Source of the DNA: Bacillus_BD sp963765265
GTDB taxonomy: Bacteria; Bacillota; Bacilli; Bacillales; Cytobacillaceae
DNA: 64,000 bases
Direction of reading: 5' to 3'
Assembly: GCA_963765265.1 (NCBI GenBank)
Contig: CAVXVN010000007.1
Coordinates: forward strand, 1-64,000
Shown: positions 16,280 to 25,285 of the stretch, piece after piece
Layout: each line of letters opens with the position of its first letter
Position numbering within the stretch: the first letter of the stretch is position 1
Made by a program: the position numbers and the translations under genes
Notes under the pieces: model-generated
Databases searched by the model: none
What the model saw: only the letters and a program-made list of their open reading frames with translations
What the model was told of the DNA's origin: nothing

Positions 16280-16546
16280 ACATTCACCTCATTCTTTCTA
16301 GTTGGCTTGGCCTTTGTAAGAGCTATATAGTGACAAAATTAATGTTTAATTGACATATCTATTTCTATTATAAGAAATAAAAACAAAATAAGCAGTAAGT
16401 TTTTGCAAAAATGATCATAAATAGGAACGTTTGGGGGAATGAATGCGTGGTAACTAGTCAAGGATTTTCGATCATGGGAACCCTTTTCATCTTTTTTATA
16501 GGATGGGGGGTATCCTTCCGTATAAATTGGATTAGGATCTATTTTT

Positions 16547-16652
16547 TTATCGTCAACTTTTCGAATTATATCGTCAACTTTTTGGATATATCATCAACTT
16601 TTTGCTTTTATATCGTCGACTTTTCGAATATATCGTCAACTTTCTGTTTTTT
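16547..16652 (-). repeat. Five-copy 20-22 bp direct repeat between mbl and flhO
   Basis: ATCGTCAACTTTT recurs at about 16,549, 16,570, 16,591 (CATCAAC variant), 16,611 (CGTCGAC variant) and 16,632 with AT-rich spacers such as CGAATTAT and GGATAT. It starts about 20 bases beyond the mbl terminator and ends about 270 bases before flhO. It contains no gene. Confidence 0.8.
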
Positions 16653-16668
16653 AGTCTAATCTCCTAAA

Positions 16669-16714
16669 AAAAGAGCCTGCTGCGAAGAGTTCGATCCTCT
16701 TCACTACAGGCTTT
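16669..16714 (-). terminator. Terminator of mbl
   Basis: In the minus direction AGCCTG...CAGGCT with an inner GAAGAG/CTCTTC stem, followed by TTTTTTTAGG. It lies just after the mbl stop codon. Confidence 0.7.
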
Positions 16715-16718
16715 CAAC

Positions 16719-17720
16719 TTACATGAGTCTTCTTCTTGCTATTTTATCAATATTATCAAGCATCACACCGGTACCAATGGCTACACAATCCATTGGATTT
16801 TCAGCAATTAAAATAGGTACTTTCAATTCTTCAGCAAGCAGCATATCGATTCCGTGAAGCAAGGCACCACCGCCTGTTAAAATCACACCACGGTCAATGA
16901 TATCCGCAGAAAGTTCTGGTGGTGTGCGCTCTAACACGCTTTTTGCGGCCTGAACGATCACTGATACAGATTCACGAAGGGCTTGACCAATTTCTTCTGA
17001 AGTCACCGTAATCGTGCGTGGAAGCCCTGTAACCATGTCACGACCTCTGATGTCCATTTCTTCTTTTTTGGATTCCGGAAATACGGTTCCAATGTTGATT
17101 TTAATATTTTCAGATGTGCGTTCACCAATTAACAATTTATATTGCTTCTTAATATAATTAAGAATTTCAGTGTCGAACTTATCCCCAGCCATTTTGATGG
17201 AAGAAGAAGTAACGATATCTCCCATTGATAAGACCGCTACATCCGTTGTTCCTCCGCCGATATCCACGACCATATTTCCGCTTGGTTGGAAAATATCCAT
17301 TCCAGCGCCAATTGCCGCAACCTTTGGTTCTTCTTCTAAATAAATTTTCTTACCGCCGCTTTTTTCAGCCGCTTCTTTAATCGCCTTTTGCTCAACGCTC
17401 GTAATATTCGTTGGACAGCAAATTAAAATACGTGGCTTTGAAAGGAAGCCCTTCACATTTAGCTTGTTGATAAAATGCTTTAGCATCGCTTCGGTCACAT
17501 CAAAGTCAGCGATCACGCCGTCTTTTAATGGACGAATGGCCACAATATTTCCAGGTGTACGTCCTACCATACGACGAGCTTCTTCACCAACTGCTAATAC
17601 GCGGTTTGTGTTTTTATCGATCGCCACGACTGATGGTTCATTTAATACAATTCCACGGCCTTTTACGTGAATTAATACGTTTGCCGTTCCTAAGTCAATC
17701 CCTATATCCCTTGCGAACAT
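16719..17720 (-). CDS. mbl: Cell-shape-determining actin homologue Mbl
   Basis: 333 residues and very close to B. subtilis Mbl throughout. It starts MFARDIGIDLGTANVLIH (phosphate-1), then EEARRMVGRTPGNIVAIRPL, DIGGGTTDVAVLS (phosphate-2) and ILTGGGALLHGID (adenosine motif), the actin/MreB ATPase signatures. It polymerises on the inner membrane and guides lateral cell-wall synthesis. Its neighbours spoIIID upstream and flhO-flhP downstream are the usual ones. Confidence 0.95.
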   Translation of the reverse strand: MFARDIGIDLGTANVLIHVKGRGIVLNEPSVVAIDKNTNRVLAVGEEARRMVGRTPGNIVAIRPLKDGVIADFDVTEAMLKHFINKLNVKGFLSKPRILICCPTNITSVEQKAIKEAAEKSGGKKIYLEEEPKVAAIGAGMDIFQPSGNMVVDIGGGTTDVAVLSMGDIVTSSSIKMAGDKFDTEILNYIKKQYKLLIGERTSENIKINIGTVFPESKKEEMDIRGRDMVTGLPRTITVTSEEIGQALRESVSVIVQAAKSVLERTPPELSADIIDRGVILTGGGALLHGIDMLLAEELKVPILIAENPMDCVAIGTGVMLDNIDKIARRRLM

Positions 17721-18184
17721 TCTAGGCTTTCCTCCTTGTAATTTGGCCGGTTGCTTCTATTTATTATCGTCAACATGCATGACTTTTGTCTGCCGTGTAT
17801 AATTTCGATTTATGCATTTGAAACGATCGCTGTTAACGGCACCGGTATTCCTTCTTATATTCATTTGGGGATCCCTGATGCTATTTGCACGACCTCTTAT
17901 GATTTATTTTGTACTACTTTCCAAAAATCATCAAAGACGCCAGACAAATGAATCTACTGTTTGTCTAAAATCAACTTCTTATCCTAATTGTTTATTCTAC
18001 CATATTCAAAAGACACAAGGTACTATTCTTTTAAAAATCTTGTAGATTTTTGTAAAAAGATGTTTCTTTTTTATCAAATTTTACTTATAATCATTATATT
18101 TATTATTTTTACTACGATCAGTAATGAGATTATTCATTGGATGGTCTTCTTACATCCTCGGGCACGATCATCCTTTGATACACC
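17721..18184. other. Intergenic stretch before mbl
   Basis: AT-rich DNA between spoIIID and mbl, presumably carrying the mbl promoter on the minus strand. I recognise no gene or structured RNA in it. Confidence 0.5.
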
Positions 18185-18210
18185 AAAAAAAACCGGTTAT
18201 TTCACCGGTT
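18185..18210 (-). terminator. Terminator overlapping the spoIIID stop
   Basis: AACCGG and CCGGTT pair across TGAAATAA, the last codons and stop of spoIIID, followed by eight T on the minus strand. Confidence 0.7.
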
Positions 18211-18469
18211 CTTCTTCAAACTCTTCTTTTTTGTACTTGAGCTTTGTTGCTTCTCCCCCGCGTAGATGGCGGATGGATTTATGATAATCTAAAATTTCTT
18301 TGACCTCAATCGCAAGTTCAGGGTTTAATTCAGGAAGTCTCTCAGTCAAATCCTTATGGACTGTACTTTTGGATACGCCAAACTCCTTCGCAATGACGCG
18401 AACTGTTTTCCTCGTCTCCACGATATACTTTCCAATCTTGATGGTTCTCTCTTTGATGTAATCGTGCAC
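18197..18469 (-). CDS. spoIIID: Sporulation regulator SpoIIID
   Basis: 90 residues nearly identical to B. subtilis SpoIIID: YIKERTIKIGKYIVETRKTV, then the HTH VIAKEFGVSKSTVHKDL and the basic tail HKSIRHLRGGEATKLKYKK, both needed for DNA binding. It is the mother-cell regulator that reshapes the sigma-E regulon. The start codon is GTG, placed by GGAGGG upstream. The C-terminus (EEFEEEPVK) varies as in other species. It is monocistronic, with a terminator over its stop. Confidence 0.95.
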   Translation of the reverse strand: MHDYIKERTIKIGKYIVETRKTVRVIAKEFGVSKSTVHKDLTERLPELNPELAIEVKEILDYHKSIRHLRGGEATKLKYKKEEFEEEPVK

Positions 18470-18950
18470 ACTCTCGCCCTCCCTAAATTGGATGTGAGAA
18501 GCGCGAAATGAGACTCGTTTTTCAGGTTCGTGATTGATTGTATTTCTGCATGTTGCTCATTCTGCTTCATAGGACAGAAAGCAAGAGCAGCTGCCTTCTG
18601 GGCTTAGTTGAATAAACAGGTCCAGATCTATAACGACGTTTGATCCAAACGACTCCTCACCTCAAGACACATTCTCTTTTTATTAAGGTTTGTTACAGTC
18701 TATTAGCTTGGATGCGTGAATATGCACGATTTACATAAACTGCACGCCTATTTATTGAATTTTTTTTATCATAAATGAATTTCTGTATTCATTTTCGTAA
18801 AATATTATAGGATGTTTTTTGGAAAATTTCCTTGGTATATCAGGATTTCACTCCATGAACGTAGCGATGTAACAAAGCCATTTTTTCTTTTAAAATAAAA
18901 GCTCTAGGAAACCCAATCTAAGCACGTCCGACTTTTAACATAGCCCAAAT
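18470..18950. other. Intergenic stretch upstream of spoIIID
   Basis: About 480 bases between the spoIIQ terminator and spoIIID. Presumably the spoIIID promoter lies here. No gene is supported, though short frames run through it. Confidence 0.45.
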
Positions 18951-18993
18951 AAAAAGATGTCAGTCACCCATTTAGGCTCCTGACATCTTTTTT
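18951..18993 (-). terminator. Terminator of spoIIQ
   Basis: AAAAAGATGTCAG and CTGACATCTTTTTT form a 12-13 bp stem with a 16-base loop. It can act in both directions and follows the spoIIQ stop by 5 bases. Confidence 0.8.
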
Positions 18994-18998
18994 CATAA

Positions 18999-20051
18999 TT
19001 ATGCGTCTTTGTTTTGCATATTGTTTGTTTGCTCATCTTGCTTTTGATCCGTGCCATTTTTGTCGGCTGGTTTTTTAGTAGAATCCTTTTCGTCCTTAGT
19101 TGGAGTTTTTTCCTTCGCAGGCGTCTCCTCTTCCTTGGCTGGAGTTTCTTCCTTCGCAGGAGTCTCTTCTTCCTTGGCTGGAGTTTCTTCCTTCGCAGGC
19201 GTCTCTTCCATCGTCGGAGTCTCTTTATCCTTCGTTGAATCCATTTGATTCTCTACAGGCTCTTCTTCGCTCACTCCGCTATCACCTGTTGCGTCTTCTT
19301 CAGTAGCTTCCGTTTGATCATCTGCTGCTTCTTCATCCGTTACACTCATTTCTTGCAGTGTGCTTAACGGTTTGTCTAAGTAGCTTTCTGGATTAACTGG
19401 AATGCCATCTTTACGAATTTCAAAATGAACGTGTACGCCAGCTTCTTCATTAATCAAGCTATTTCCTGCTGTTGCAAGAGCTTGTCCTTGTTTAATGCTT
19501 TCGCCCACTTTTACTTTCATGTCTTTAATGGATTGATATTGGGTCACAATTCCATTTTCGTGATCAATCTCAATGACATTTCCTAAAAGCGCATCCTCTT
19601 GAACTCTCGTTACAGTACCACTCAATGCCGCAATCACTTCAAACGCTTCACTATCTTTTACGGTAATATCAATTCCTGTATTTGGATGATATTGATTTTG
19701 ATAAACAACAAGAGCCGCTTCTTGATCTTCAGCCTTTGCCTGGTCATCATAGAATTTCGTTTGAATCACTGATTTTGCACGATCCAATTCCATTAGTGGA
19801 AGGACAACGTTTTCCATTGAACGGTTTACTTCAACAGAAGGTTCGCCGAAATTATTCCCTGGAGCATCACTGGCATTTTCGTAATTAAACTCTTCTGAAT
19901 CTAATTTCTCATTTGTACTACTGTTTTGGAACCAAAGAACTCCAGTTAGAATAAGGGCTGCACTTGCAATGTAAATAGCTGGATACGCCCAACGTTTTTT
20001 TAATAACTTTTTTACACCTTGAGAAGATTGATTCTTTTCTTCCTCTCTCAT
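18999..20051 (-). CDS. spoIIQ: Forespore protein SpoIIQ with a long repeat tail
   Basis: 350 residues: a basic cytoplasmic N-terminus, one membrane helix (YPAIYIASAALILTGVLW, about residues 23-41), an extracytoplasmic LytM/M23 domain (about 100-225) and an acidic C-terminal tail. In the LytM domain the first zinc motif reads NTGID instead of HxGxD, while the second, HVHFEI, is intact, so it is probably non-catalytic like the B. subtilis protein. SpoIIQ binds SpoIIIAH across the intermembrane space during engulfment. The tail (about 240-350) has six or so TPAKEE/ETPAKE repeats and makes the protein about 65 residues longer than usual (about 283). Confidence 0.9.
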   Translation of the reverse strand: MREEEKNQSSQGVKKLLKKRWAYPAIYIASAALILTGVLWFQNSSTNEKLDSEEFNYENASDAPGNNFGEPSVEVNRSMENVVLPLMELDRAKSVIQTKFYDDQAKAEDQEAALVVYQNQYHPNTGIDITVKDSEAFEVIAALSGTVTRVQEDALLGNVIEIDHENGIVTQYQSIKDMKVKVGESIKQGQALATAGNSLINEEAGVHVHFEIRKDGIPVNPESYLDKPLSTLQEMSVTDEEAADDQTEATEEDATGDSGVSEEEPVENQMDSTKDKETPTMEETPAKEETPAKEEETPAKEETPAKEEETPAKEKTPTKDEKDSTKKPADKNGTDQKQDEQTNNMQNKDA

Positions 20052-20259
20052 TTTCCATCACCTCAGCAATCAGTTTGATCAAATTGCTTCGAGAATATAT
20101 ACCTTTTCTAAAAGAAATTTTTTCCACTTATTTTTCGACAAAACGTTTCGAATTATTCATAATTGCAAAAAAGTTCATTTTGCCTAATTTCTCTTATCCA
20201 ATCTACCTATTTGATCGTGTACAATAGAGAGATACTAGCATAAGGAGTTTCTAGCAATC

Positions 20260-20691
20260 ATGGTAAAATGGTTATTTCGTGTTCTTCCTGTTATTTATAT
20301 GATCGCAATTTGGGTGATGTCTAGCATGTCCTCGGATGCAATCGTCGAGCTCCCTGATTCAGAGTGGGATGGTTATATAAAAGAATCTCTCCATTTAGTA
20401 GAGTTTGGTCTTCTCTATCTCTTTCTCGCACTTGCTTGGTTAACAATGAGAGAGTTGAATGCAAACATCAATATGATTCTTATTGTGATCTCTTCCCTAT
20501 ACGGGCTTACCGATGAAATCCATCAATCCTTTGTTCCCTACCGCACAGCGACCGTGATCGACTTGGTCAAGGATTGTGTTGGCGTTCTTGTCGCTTCATG
20601 GATTCTATCCAGTGCTTACAAGGGAAAAAGATTTCCAAGGATAGGCAAACTCTTGCGGAAATTAGAAAATGGAAGAAATGAGACGGTTTAA
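20260..20691 (+). CDS. VanZ-like membrane protein (YwnJ-like)
   Basis: 143 residues with four hydrophobic helices: about residues 4-20, 46-62, 72-86 and 104-120. It has the VanZ signatures HLVEFGLLYLFLALAW and YGLTDEIHQSFVPYRTAT with DLVKDCVGV. The family member in vanA clusters gives low-level teicoplanin resistance; the role of chromosomal Bacillus copies is unknown. It is the only plus-strand gene between spoIIQ and spoIID, matching the place of B. subtilis ywnJ. TAAGGAG precedes the start. A repeat array begins right after its stop. Confidence 0.8.
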   Translation: MVKWLFRVLPVIYMIAIWVMSSMSSDAIVELPDSEWDGYIKESLHLVEFGLLYLFLALAWLTMRELNANINMILIVISSLYGLTDEIHQSFVPYRTATVIDLVKDCVGVLVASWILSSAYKGKRFPRIGKLLRKLENGRNETV

Positions 20692-20697
20692 CGCCGT

Positions 20698-20905
20698 TCA
20701 TTCTTTCCGAAAGGCTGTTTTCGAAAGGATTGTTGTTTTTCGATCAGCCTTATGATTAAAGTTTTTCATAATGAGTCTCTGGTTCGGACTCGTTTCTCAT
20801 TTATTGCAGGATTCCTGTCTGAATCAGACTCCCATTCGGACTCGCCTCTCTTTTATTACAGGATTCCTGTCCGTATCAGGCTCCCATTCGGACTCAATTA
20901 CCTCT
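20698..20905 (+). repeat. 52-bp hairpin-repeat array with conserved head (copy C)
   Basis: A head of about 70 bases (20,698-20,768) begins with GGCTG (20,713) and CAGCC (20,745), which can pair. It is followed by two complete and one partial 52-bp units. In each full unit a left arm (GTCTGAAT at 20,817; GTCCGTAT at 20,869) faces ATTCGGAC (20,834; 20,886) across a 9-base loop. Shared with arrays at 35.9-36.5 and 54.5-55.15 kb. It lies immediately downstream of the vanZ-like gene and on the same strand. Confidence 0.8.
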
Positions 20906-20997
20906 GGACTTACCAACCCTGTCCAAAAAGGTTCCTAGTGAGTACAAATTAGCATAAAGAACAACAAAATTTACTAAAAGAGCTTTCCCCAAAAACA

Positions 20998-21037
20998 AAA
21001 GACAGTCCGACCACTAATGTGGTTAGGGACTGCCCTT
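20998..21037 (-). terminator. Terminator of spoIID
   Basis: On the minus strand GGCAGTCC and GGACTGTC pair around an inner CCACATTAGTGG stem, followed by TTTTGTTTTT. It follows the spoIID stop directly. Confidence 0.75.
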
Positions 21038-21039
21038 TG

Positions 21040-22054
21040 TTATTTTTTTGCTGTAATGGTCGTTATAAAGGAGTCTGAGGCTGTTATTTCTACACCTTGG
21101 TAATAGTATTGAACGATGTCTTGATATTTTTTTCCTTCCTCTGCCATTCCGTTGGCTCCATACTGACTCATCCCGACTCCATGTCCATACCCTTGTGTGT
21201 TGATCACGATCTTGTCACCTTTACGCTCCCATGTAAAATCCGTGGACATCAAACCTAACTTTTCACGAATATCTTTTCCACTGATCTCTTTGCCGCTAAT
21301 GTCTACTTTTGCGACGCGTTTCCCTGCTGTAAATTCTTTTACTTCGCCAATATTTCCAGTACCCGCTAGCTTAACACCCAGTTTGGATTCAAATTCTGCA
21401 ATCGAAAGGACCTTTTGTCCGCTGAACTTTGGTGAATTTTTATCCCAAGGACTTTCCACACTTTTTAAATAAGGTAATGAATTCATCCAGATCGCCTCAG
21501 AGTTTTCTGTAAACCCATTGCTGGTTGAAAAAAAAGTAGCATCAATCGGGGTTCCCTCATAGGTAAGAATTTGTCCGCTTGTTTCTTGTACGGCTTCTTC
21601 AATCTTCTTGATTTTTCTACTGTAATCAGGTCCCCACATTTTCTTTAACTCCTCATCACTTTTGTACACTTGAAAAAATTCCGTATCCGCTACGATCGCA
21701 TCTTCTGGAAGCTTTATTTTCTCGTCGCTCATCATTTGCTTCACAATATAGGTGCGGGCTGTTAAGGCTTGCGCTTTTAAAGCTTCCTTCGCAAACTCTG
21801 CTGGCATTTCGGATGCCACGACACCCGTCACATATTCTTCGAGCGGAAGCTTCTCCACAGTCTGTTTAGATGTCCGGTAGACCGCTACCTCAATCGATGA
21901 TGTAGGATTCTCAGAGGTTTGGGCCCTTTACATTCTCCCCCAACTTTCCACTTGCATGTTCTTCACCAAATGGAAGGACGAGAAGGGTTGGGACCATTAG
22001 TGTGATCATAAATAGTAGGGCAGCTAGTAGAACGATGGGTTTGAAATTCTTCAT
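21040..22054 (-). CDS. spoIID: Stage II sporulation protein D (one frameshift)
   Basis: Starts MKNFKPIVLLAALLFMITL with GGAGGC before the ATG; an N-terminal membrane anchor spans about residues 6-27. The catalytic part reads LPLEEYVTGVVASEMPAEF, ALKAQALTARTY, FFSTSNGFTE, and GYGHGVGMSQYGANGMAEEG, all SpoIID lytic-transglycosylase motifs (the E in ASEMP is the catalytic acid). An extra C near 21,925 shifts the frame just after residue 43; corrected, the protein is about 338 residues, the normal size. It cuts denuded glycan strands during engulfment together with SpoIIP and SpoIIM. Confidence 0.9.
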
Positions 22055-22407
22055 ATTTGCCTCCATATTGAATGAATAGTTCTAACTTAGTTTGGAACGC
22101 GCTTTTCTATTCATTCATATGGAAAAGGACAAGCCTTTATGACAAAAATTCGACCTCTTGTATATTTTTGGTATGGATGGGAAAAATGTTAGGAAGGATC
22201 TAAATAATGGGTGATTAGATTACAGTTAGAGGAATAGTTATAGAGTAGTGAACGCTTATTTTTTAGAATCCGATCAACACGGTTTGCGGGCAGATGATCA
22301 CTTATCCACACCTCATGAACTTCCAGAGAATCATAAAGTGCTTTGTCTTCCCGACAACGTGGACGCCTATAAAGGCTTGCACATAAAGATCGAATTCCCG
22401 AAACAAC

Positions 22408-22442
22408 AAAAAAACCGCATTTAGACAAACATACGGTTTTTT
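22408..22442 (-). terminator. Terminator of murA
   Basis: AAAAAACCG and CGGTTTTTT flank a 17-base loop, usable in both directions. It follows the murA stop by about 20 bases. Confidence 0.6.
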
Positions 22443-22460
22443 GCGAAGTATTTATTTATT

Positions 22461-23774
22461 TCATGCATTAAGATCAGAAATATACGTTTGCTCGTTTGAG
22501 GTTACGACTTCCTCTTCTTCAATTCTTTCAATATCCGCACCAAGAGCCGCTAATTTCTTATGGAAATCGACATATCCACGGTCTAGATGTTTTAATTCTG
22601 TTATGCTTGTGATTCCGTCTGCTACAAGACCAGAAACAACCAATGCTGCACCCGCACGAAGATCCGTTGCTGTTACTTCTGCACCTTGTATATTGGATGG
22701 TCCATTAATCACAACAGAACGTCCTTCAATTTTAATATCCGCATTCATACGACGGAATTCTTCTACATGCATAAAACGGTTTTCAAAAACCGTTTCTGTA
22801 ATCATCGAAGTCCCTTTTGCACGAAGCAATAAAGCCATCATTTGTGATTGCATATCGGTTGGAAATCCTGGATGTGGCATCGTTTTAATGTCAACGGCTT
22901 TTAATCTTTCTGTACCGATGACCCGAACGCCATCTCCTTCTTCCAAAATGGTAATACCCATTTCTTCCATTTTTGCAATAAGCGAGGTTAAATGTTCTGG
23001 GATCGCACCTTGTACAAATACGTTACCACCTGTAATCGCAGCAGCCACCATGAAAGTTCCCGCTTCAATTCGATCTGGGATGATCGTATGATCCGCACCA
23101 AATAAAATATCGACGCCTTCAATTCGAATCGTACCCGTGCCTGCTCCTTTAACTTTTGCTCCCATTTTATTCAGGAAGTTCGCTAAATCGACAATTTCAG
23201 GTTCTTTTGCAACATTTTCGATCACCGTTGTTCCTTTTGCTAGAACAGCTGCCATCATAATGTTTTCTGTTGCACCCACGCTTGGGAAATCCAAATAAAT
23301 TTTAGCTCCATGTAAGCGGCCATTTTCAGCTTCTGCTTCAATAAAGCCATTTCCTACTTTCACTTTTGCACCCATAGCTTCAAAGCCTTTTAAGTGCTGA
23401 TCAATTGGGCGAGATCCTATTGCACAGCCACCTGGCAGGGCCACACGAGCACGGCCATTTCTTGCCAATAAAGATCCCATTACTAAAACGGAAGCACGCA
23501 TTTTTCGTACATATTCAAAAGGTGCCTCTACGAGTAATTCTCCAGATGCATCCACGGTCACACAATTATCCTTAAACACCACATTGGCATTCAGAAAACG
23601 CAAGACTTCATTGATTGTATATACATCGGAGAGTGTAGGCACGTTCCGAATTACGCTTTTTCCATCGCTTGCTAATAGTGATGCGGCGATAACAGGTAGA
23701 ACAGCGTTTTTTGCCCCCTCTACTTTAACAGAGCCGCTTAACCTTTTTCCGCCGCGGACGATGATTTTTTCCAA
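22461..23774 (-). CDS. murAA: UDP-N-acetylglucosamine 1-carboxyvinyltransferase MurAA
   Basis: 437 residues, full length. It has GAKNAVLPVIAASLLA at the start, the catalytic loop LPGGCAIGSRPIDQHLKGFE (the Cys that binds fosfomycin and PEP), and GFPTDMQSQMMALL. It transfers enolpyruvate to UDP-GlcNAc, the first committed step of peptidoglycan synthesis. Position between ywmB and spoIID and the longer C-terminus identify it as MurAA, the main enzyme; a second paralogue (murZ) lies at 61.3-62.6 kb. The frame is intact. Confidence 0.95.
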   Translation of the reverse strand: MEKIIVRGGKRLSGSVKVEGAKNAVLPVIAASLLASDGKSVIRNVPTLSDVYTINEVLRFLNANVVFKDNCVTVDASGELLVEAPFEYVRKMRASVLVMGSLLARNGRARVALPGGCAIGSRPIDQHLKGFEAMGAKVKVGNGFIEAEAENGRLHGAKIYLDFPSVGATENIMMAAVLAKGTTVIENVAKEPEIVDLANFLNKMGAKVKGAGTGTIRIEGVDILFGADHTIIPDRIEAGTFMVAAAITGGNVFVQGAIPEHLTSLIAKMEEMGITILEEGDGVRVIGTERLKAVDIKTMPHPGFPTDMQSQMMALLLRAKGTSMITETVFENRFMHVEEFRRMNADIKIEGRSVVINGPSNIQGAEVTATDLRAGAALVVSGLVADGITSITELKHLDRGYVDFHKKLAALGADIERIEEEEVVTSNEQTYISDLNA

Positions 23775-23807
23775 AATATATTCCCCTCCGCGTCCATTTT
23801 CTTTATA

Positions 23808-24542
23808 TTAATATTCAACAGTAATGATTGGTGTGCCAACTACAATGGTAGTCTTAGCGCCCAATCCTTGTTTTCTTACTCCCAGTTGTAAATTTATCTC
23901 ATCTGTCATCGTTTGAATCGTTTCTCCAAACAGCGGTGAATAGGCTGTTGTGGAAATAAAAGAATCTTCTTTTAACGATTCAATTTCTTGTGCTTGAAAA
24001 GCCTGTAGTAAGGGTGTAACATGTTCCGACACAGACTTACTCATCTTATCACCGAAGTCGCCATAGATACAAGAGAAAATTGTGGACTTTCCGTGAAAAA
24101 TATCATTTATTCTGTTCCCGATGGAGCCTTCTATAAATTCTCTTGTCTCCTCATTCCACCCTTTACCAGTCATTTCATACACGATGTATGTCTGCACTTG
24201 ACGATCTGTGACCGTCTGCATAATACGAATGCTTTCATTAATATCTTTTTTAGGTGTAAAATCAGCTTTCGCTACCCACTTGTCATCATCCTCAGAAATG
24301 TTCCAATCCCAATGACTGAATTGATTTCTAAGTTGATCTACTTTGCGTACTGCTTCTTGTTTGGTTTGAACGGTTTCTAGTAACTCCCTTGAATGTAAAG
24401 ACCATTTATGGATGCTCACATTCTCGTGTTCTAAAATAGAAGCGATTTTAAATAAATCAAACTCGTCCTTTGCACTGACCATATTAAACAAGATCAAACC
24501 AACCATGGATAAAATAAATAATACATATGAGATCTTTTTCAT
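23808..24542 (-). CDS. ywmB: YwmB-like secreted protein
   Basis: 244 residues with an N-terminal signal/anchor (MKKISYVLFILSMVGLILF). A central region reads VNVSIHKWSLHSREL-like and VTDRQVQTYIVYEMTGKGWN, matching the YwmB family (a two-domain TATA-box-binding-like fold). It lies directly upstream of murAA with a 33-base gap, as in B. subtilis. The function is not established; the conserved linkage to murA and spoIID suggests a cell-envelope role. TCATGATTC and GAGACGTGATG precede the start. Confidence 0.85.
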   Translation of the reverse strand: MKKISYVLFILSMVGLILFNMVSAKDEFDLFKIASILEHENVSIHKWSLHSRELLETVQTKQEAVRKVDQLRNQFSHWDWNISEDDDKWVAKADFTPKKDINESIRIMQTVTDRQVQTYIVYEMTGKGWNEETREFIEGSIGNRINDIFHGKSTIFSCIYGDFGDKMSKSVSEHVTPLLQAFQAQEIESLKEDSFISTTAYSPLFGETIQTMTDEINLQLGVRKQGLGAKTTIVVGTPIITVEY

Positions 24543-24742
24543 GATTCATCACGTCTCCCCTTAGTACCATTGTTACCAAGAGTGAGGGGATCATACTGAA
24601 GAAGGTTCGTCACTTTCTGACATTTCGCATGTCCGTTAAAGTGCGTCATTTATGTATTCGTGATCAAAAATGCACATCTAATTGAATCTTACGGGAATTT
24701 GCTTTATTAGGGAACGGCATGAAGTCCTATATTTACACTTTT

Positions 24743-24979
24743 TTATTGCATCATTTGCGGTAATTCCTTAGTCCACGATAGATAGTCTAGGAAGAAGTTA
24801 CTAACGATTGACCCAAGTACAATCGCTAATAATAAATAGAGTAATCTTGCTTGAAAGACTCGATTGGCACGTAAGAACTTGTCAAAATTGAGTGCTTGAA
24901 GTGCATACCAAGCTAAGGCAATGAAGGCAAGATGCGAGATAATGCTTAATAATGCTTGTTGCCCGTATCCAGGTAGAAT
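24743..24979 (-). CDS. DUF1146 membrane protein (YwzB-like), apparent ATT start
   Basis: 78 residues with two membrane helices: SIISHLAFIALAWYALQAL (about 12-30) and LLYLLLAIVLGSIVSNFFLDYL (about 47-67, given here in parts LLYLLLAIVLG and SIVSNFFLDYL). The family signature LQALNFDKF and FQARLLYLLLAI fits DUF1146/YwzB, which normally sits between atpC and ywmB. The reading frame has no ATG, GTG or TTG upstream. AAAGGAGGGG ends six bases before an ATT codon that begins ILPGYGQQALL, so ATT is the likely start unless it is a base error. Confidence 0.75.
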   Translation of the reverse strand: MLPGYGQQALLSIISHLAFIALAWYALQALNFDKFLRANRVFQARLLYLLLAIVLGSIVSNFFLDYLSWTKELPQMMQ

Positions 24980-25203
24980 GGTTTTCCCCTCCTTTTACAG
25001 TACAATCTTCTTATTTTAGTTTATCACCTTAGAGACAAAGTGTCCTTATTATTAGACGATTAGAATACAAAAAGGTTTCAATTATTACGTTTTTATTTCG
25101 AAATTTTACAAAATATTTTGAAAATTAGTCACTTAGTACCATCCTGCTATCGCTTTTCAACCTCTTATCCCTGTTCTGAAAGAATGTAAAATGGCCGTAT
25201 AAA

Positions 25204-25236
25204 AAGAAGGAACGTCAAGTCGCTCCTTCTTACTCT
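25204..25236 (-). terminator. Terminator of the nuo operon
   Basis: AAGAAGGA and TCCTTCTT form a perfect 8-bp stem around a 12-base loop, with TTTTTATA on the minus strand. It follows nuoN by about 50 bases. Confidence 0.75.
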
Positions 25237-25285
25237 TCTCTATATTTTATTCATCAGTCGAGAACACTCGTGATTTCAATCAAAC

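Noticed and set aside
16411..16659. 82-residue plus-strand ORF between flhO and mbl
   Set aside because: Its C-terminal half is the translation of the 21-bp repeat array, and its GGGGGAATGA context does not outweigh that.
20752..20952. 66-residue ORF after the vanZ-like gene
   Set aside because: Made of the 52-bp repeat; the Ser/Asp-rich product comes from the repeat itself.
22189..22428. 79-residue minus-strand ORF between spoIID and murAA
   Set aside because: No recognised family and no clear ribosome site. The plus strand also stays open for about 50 codons here, so neither reading is convincing.
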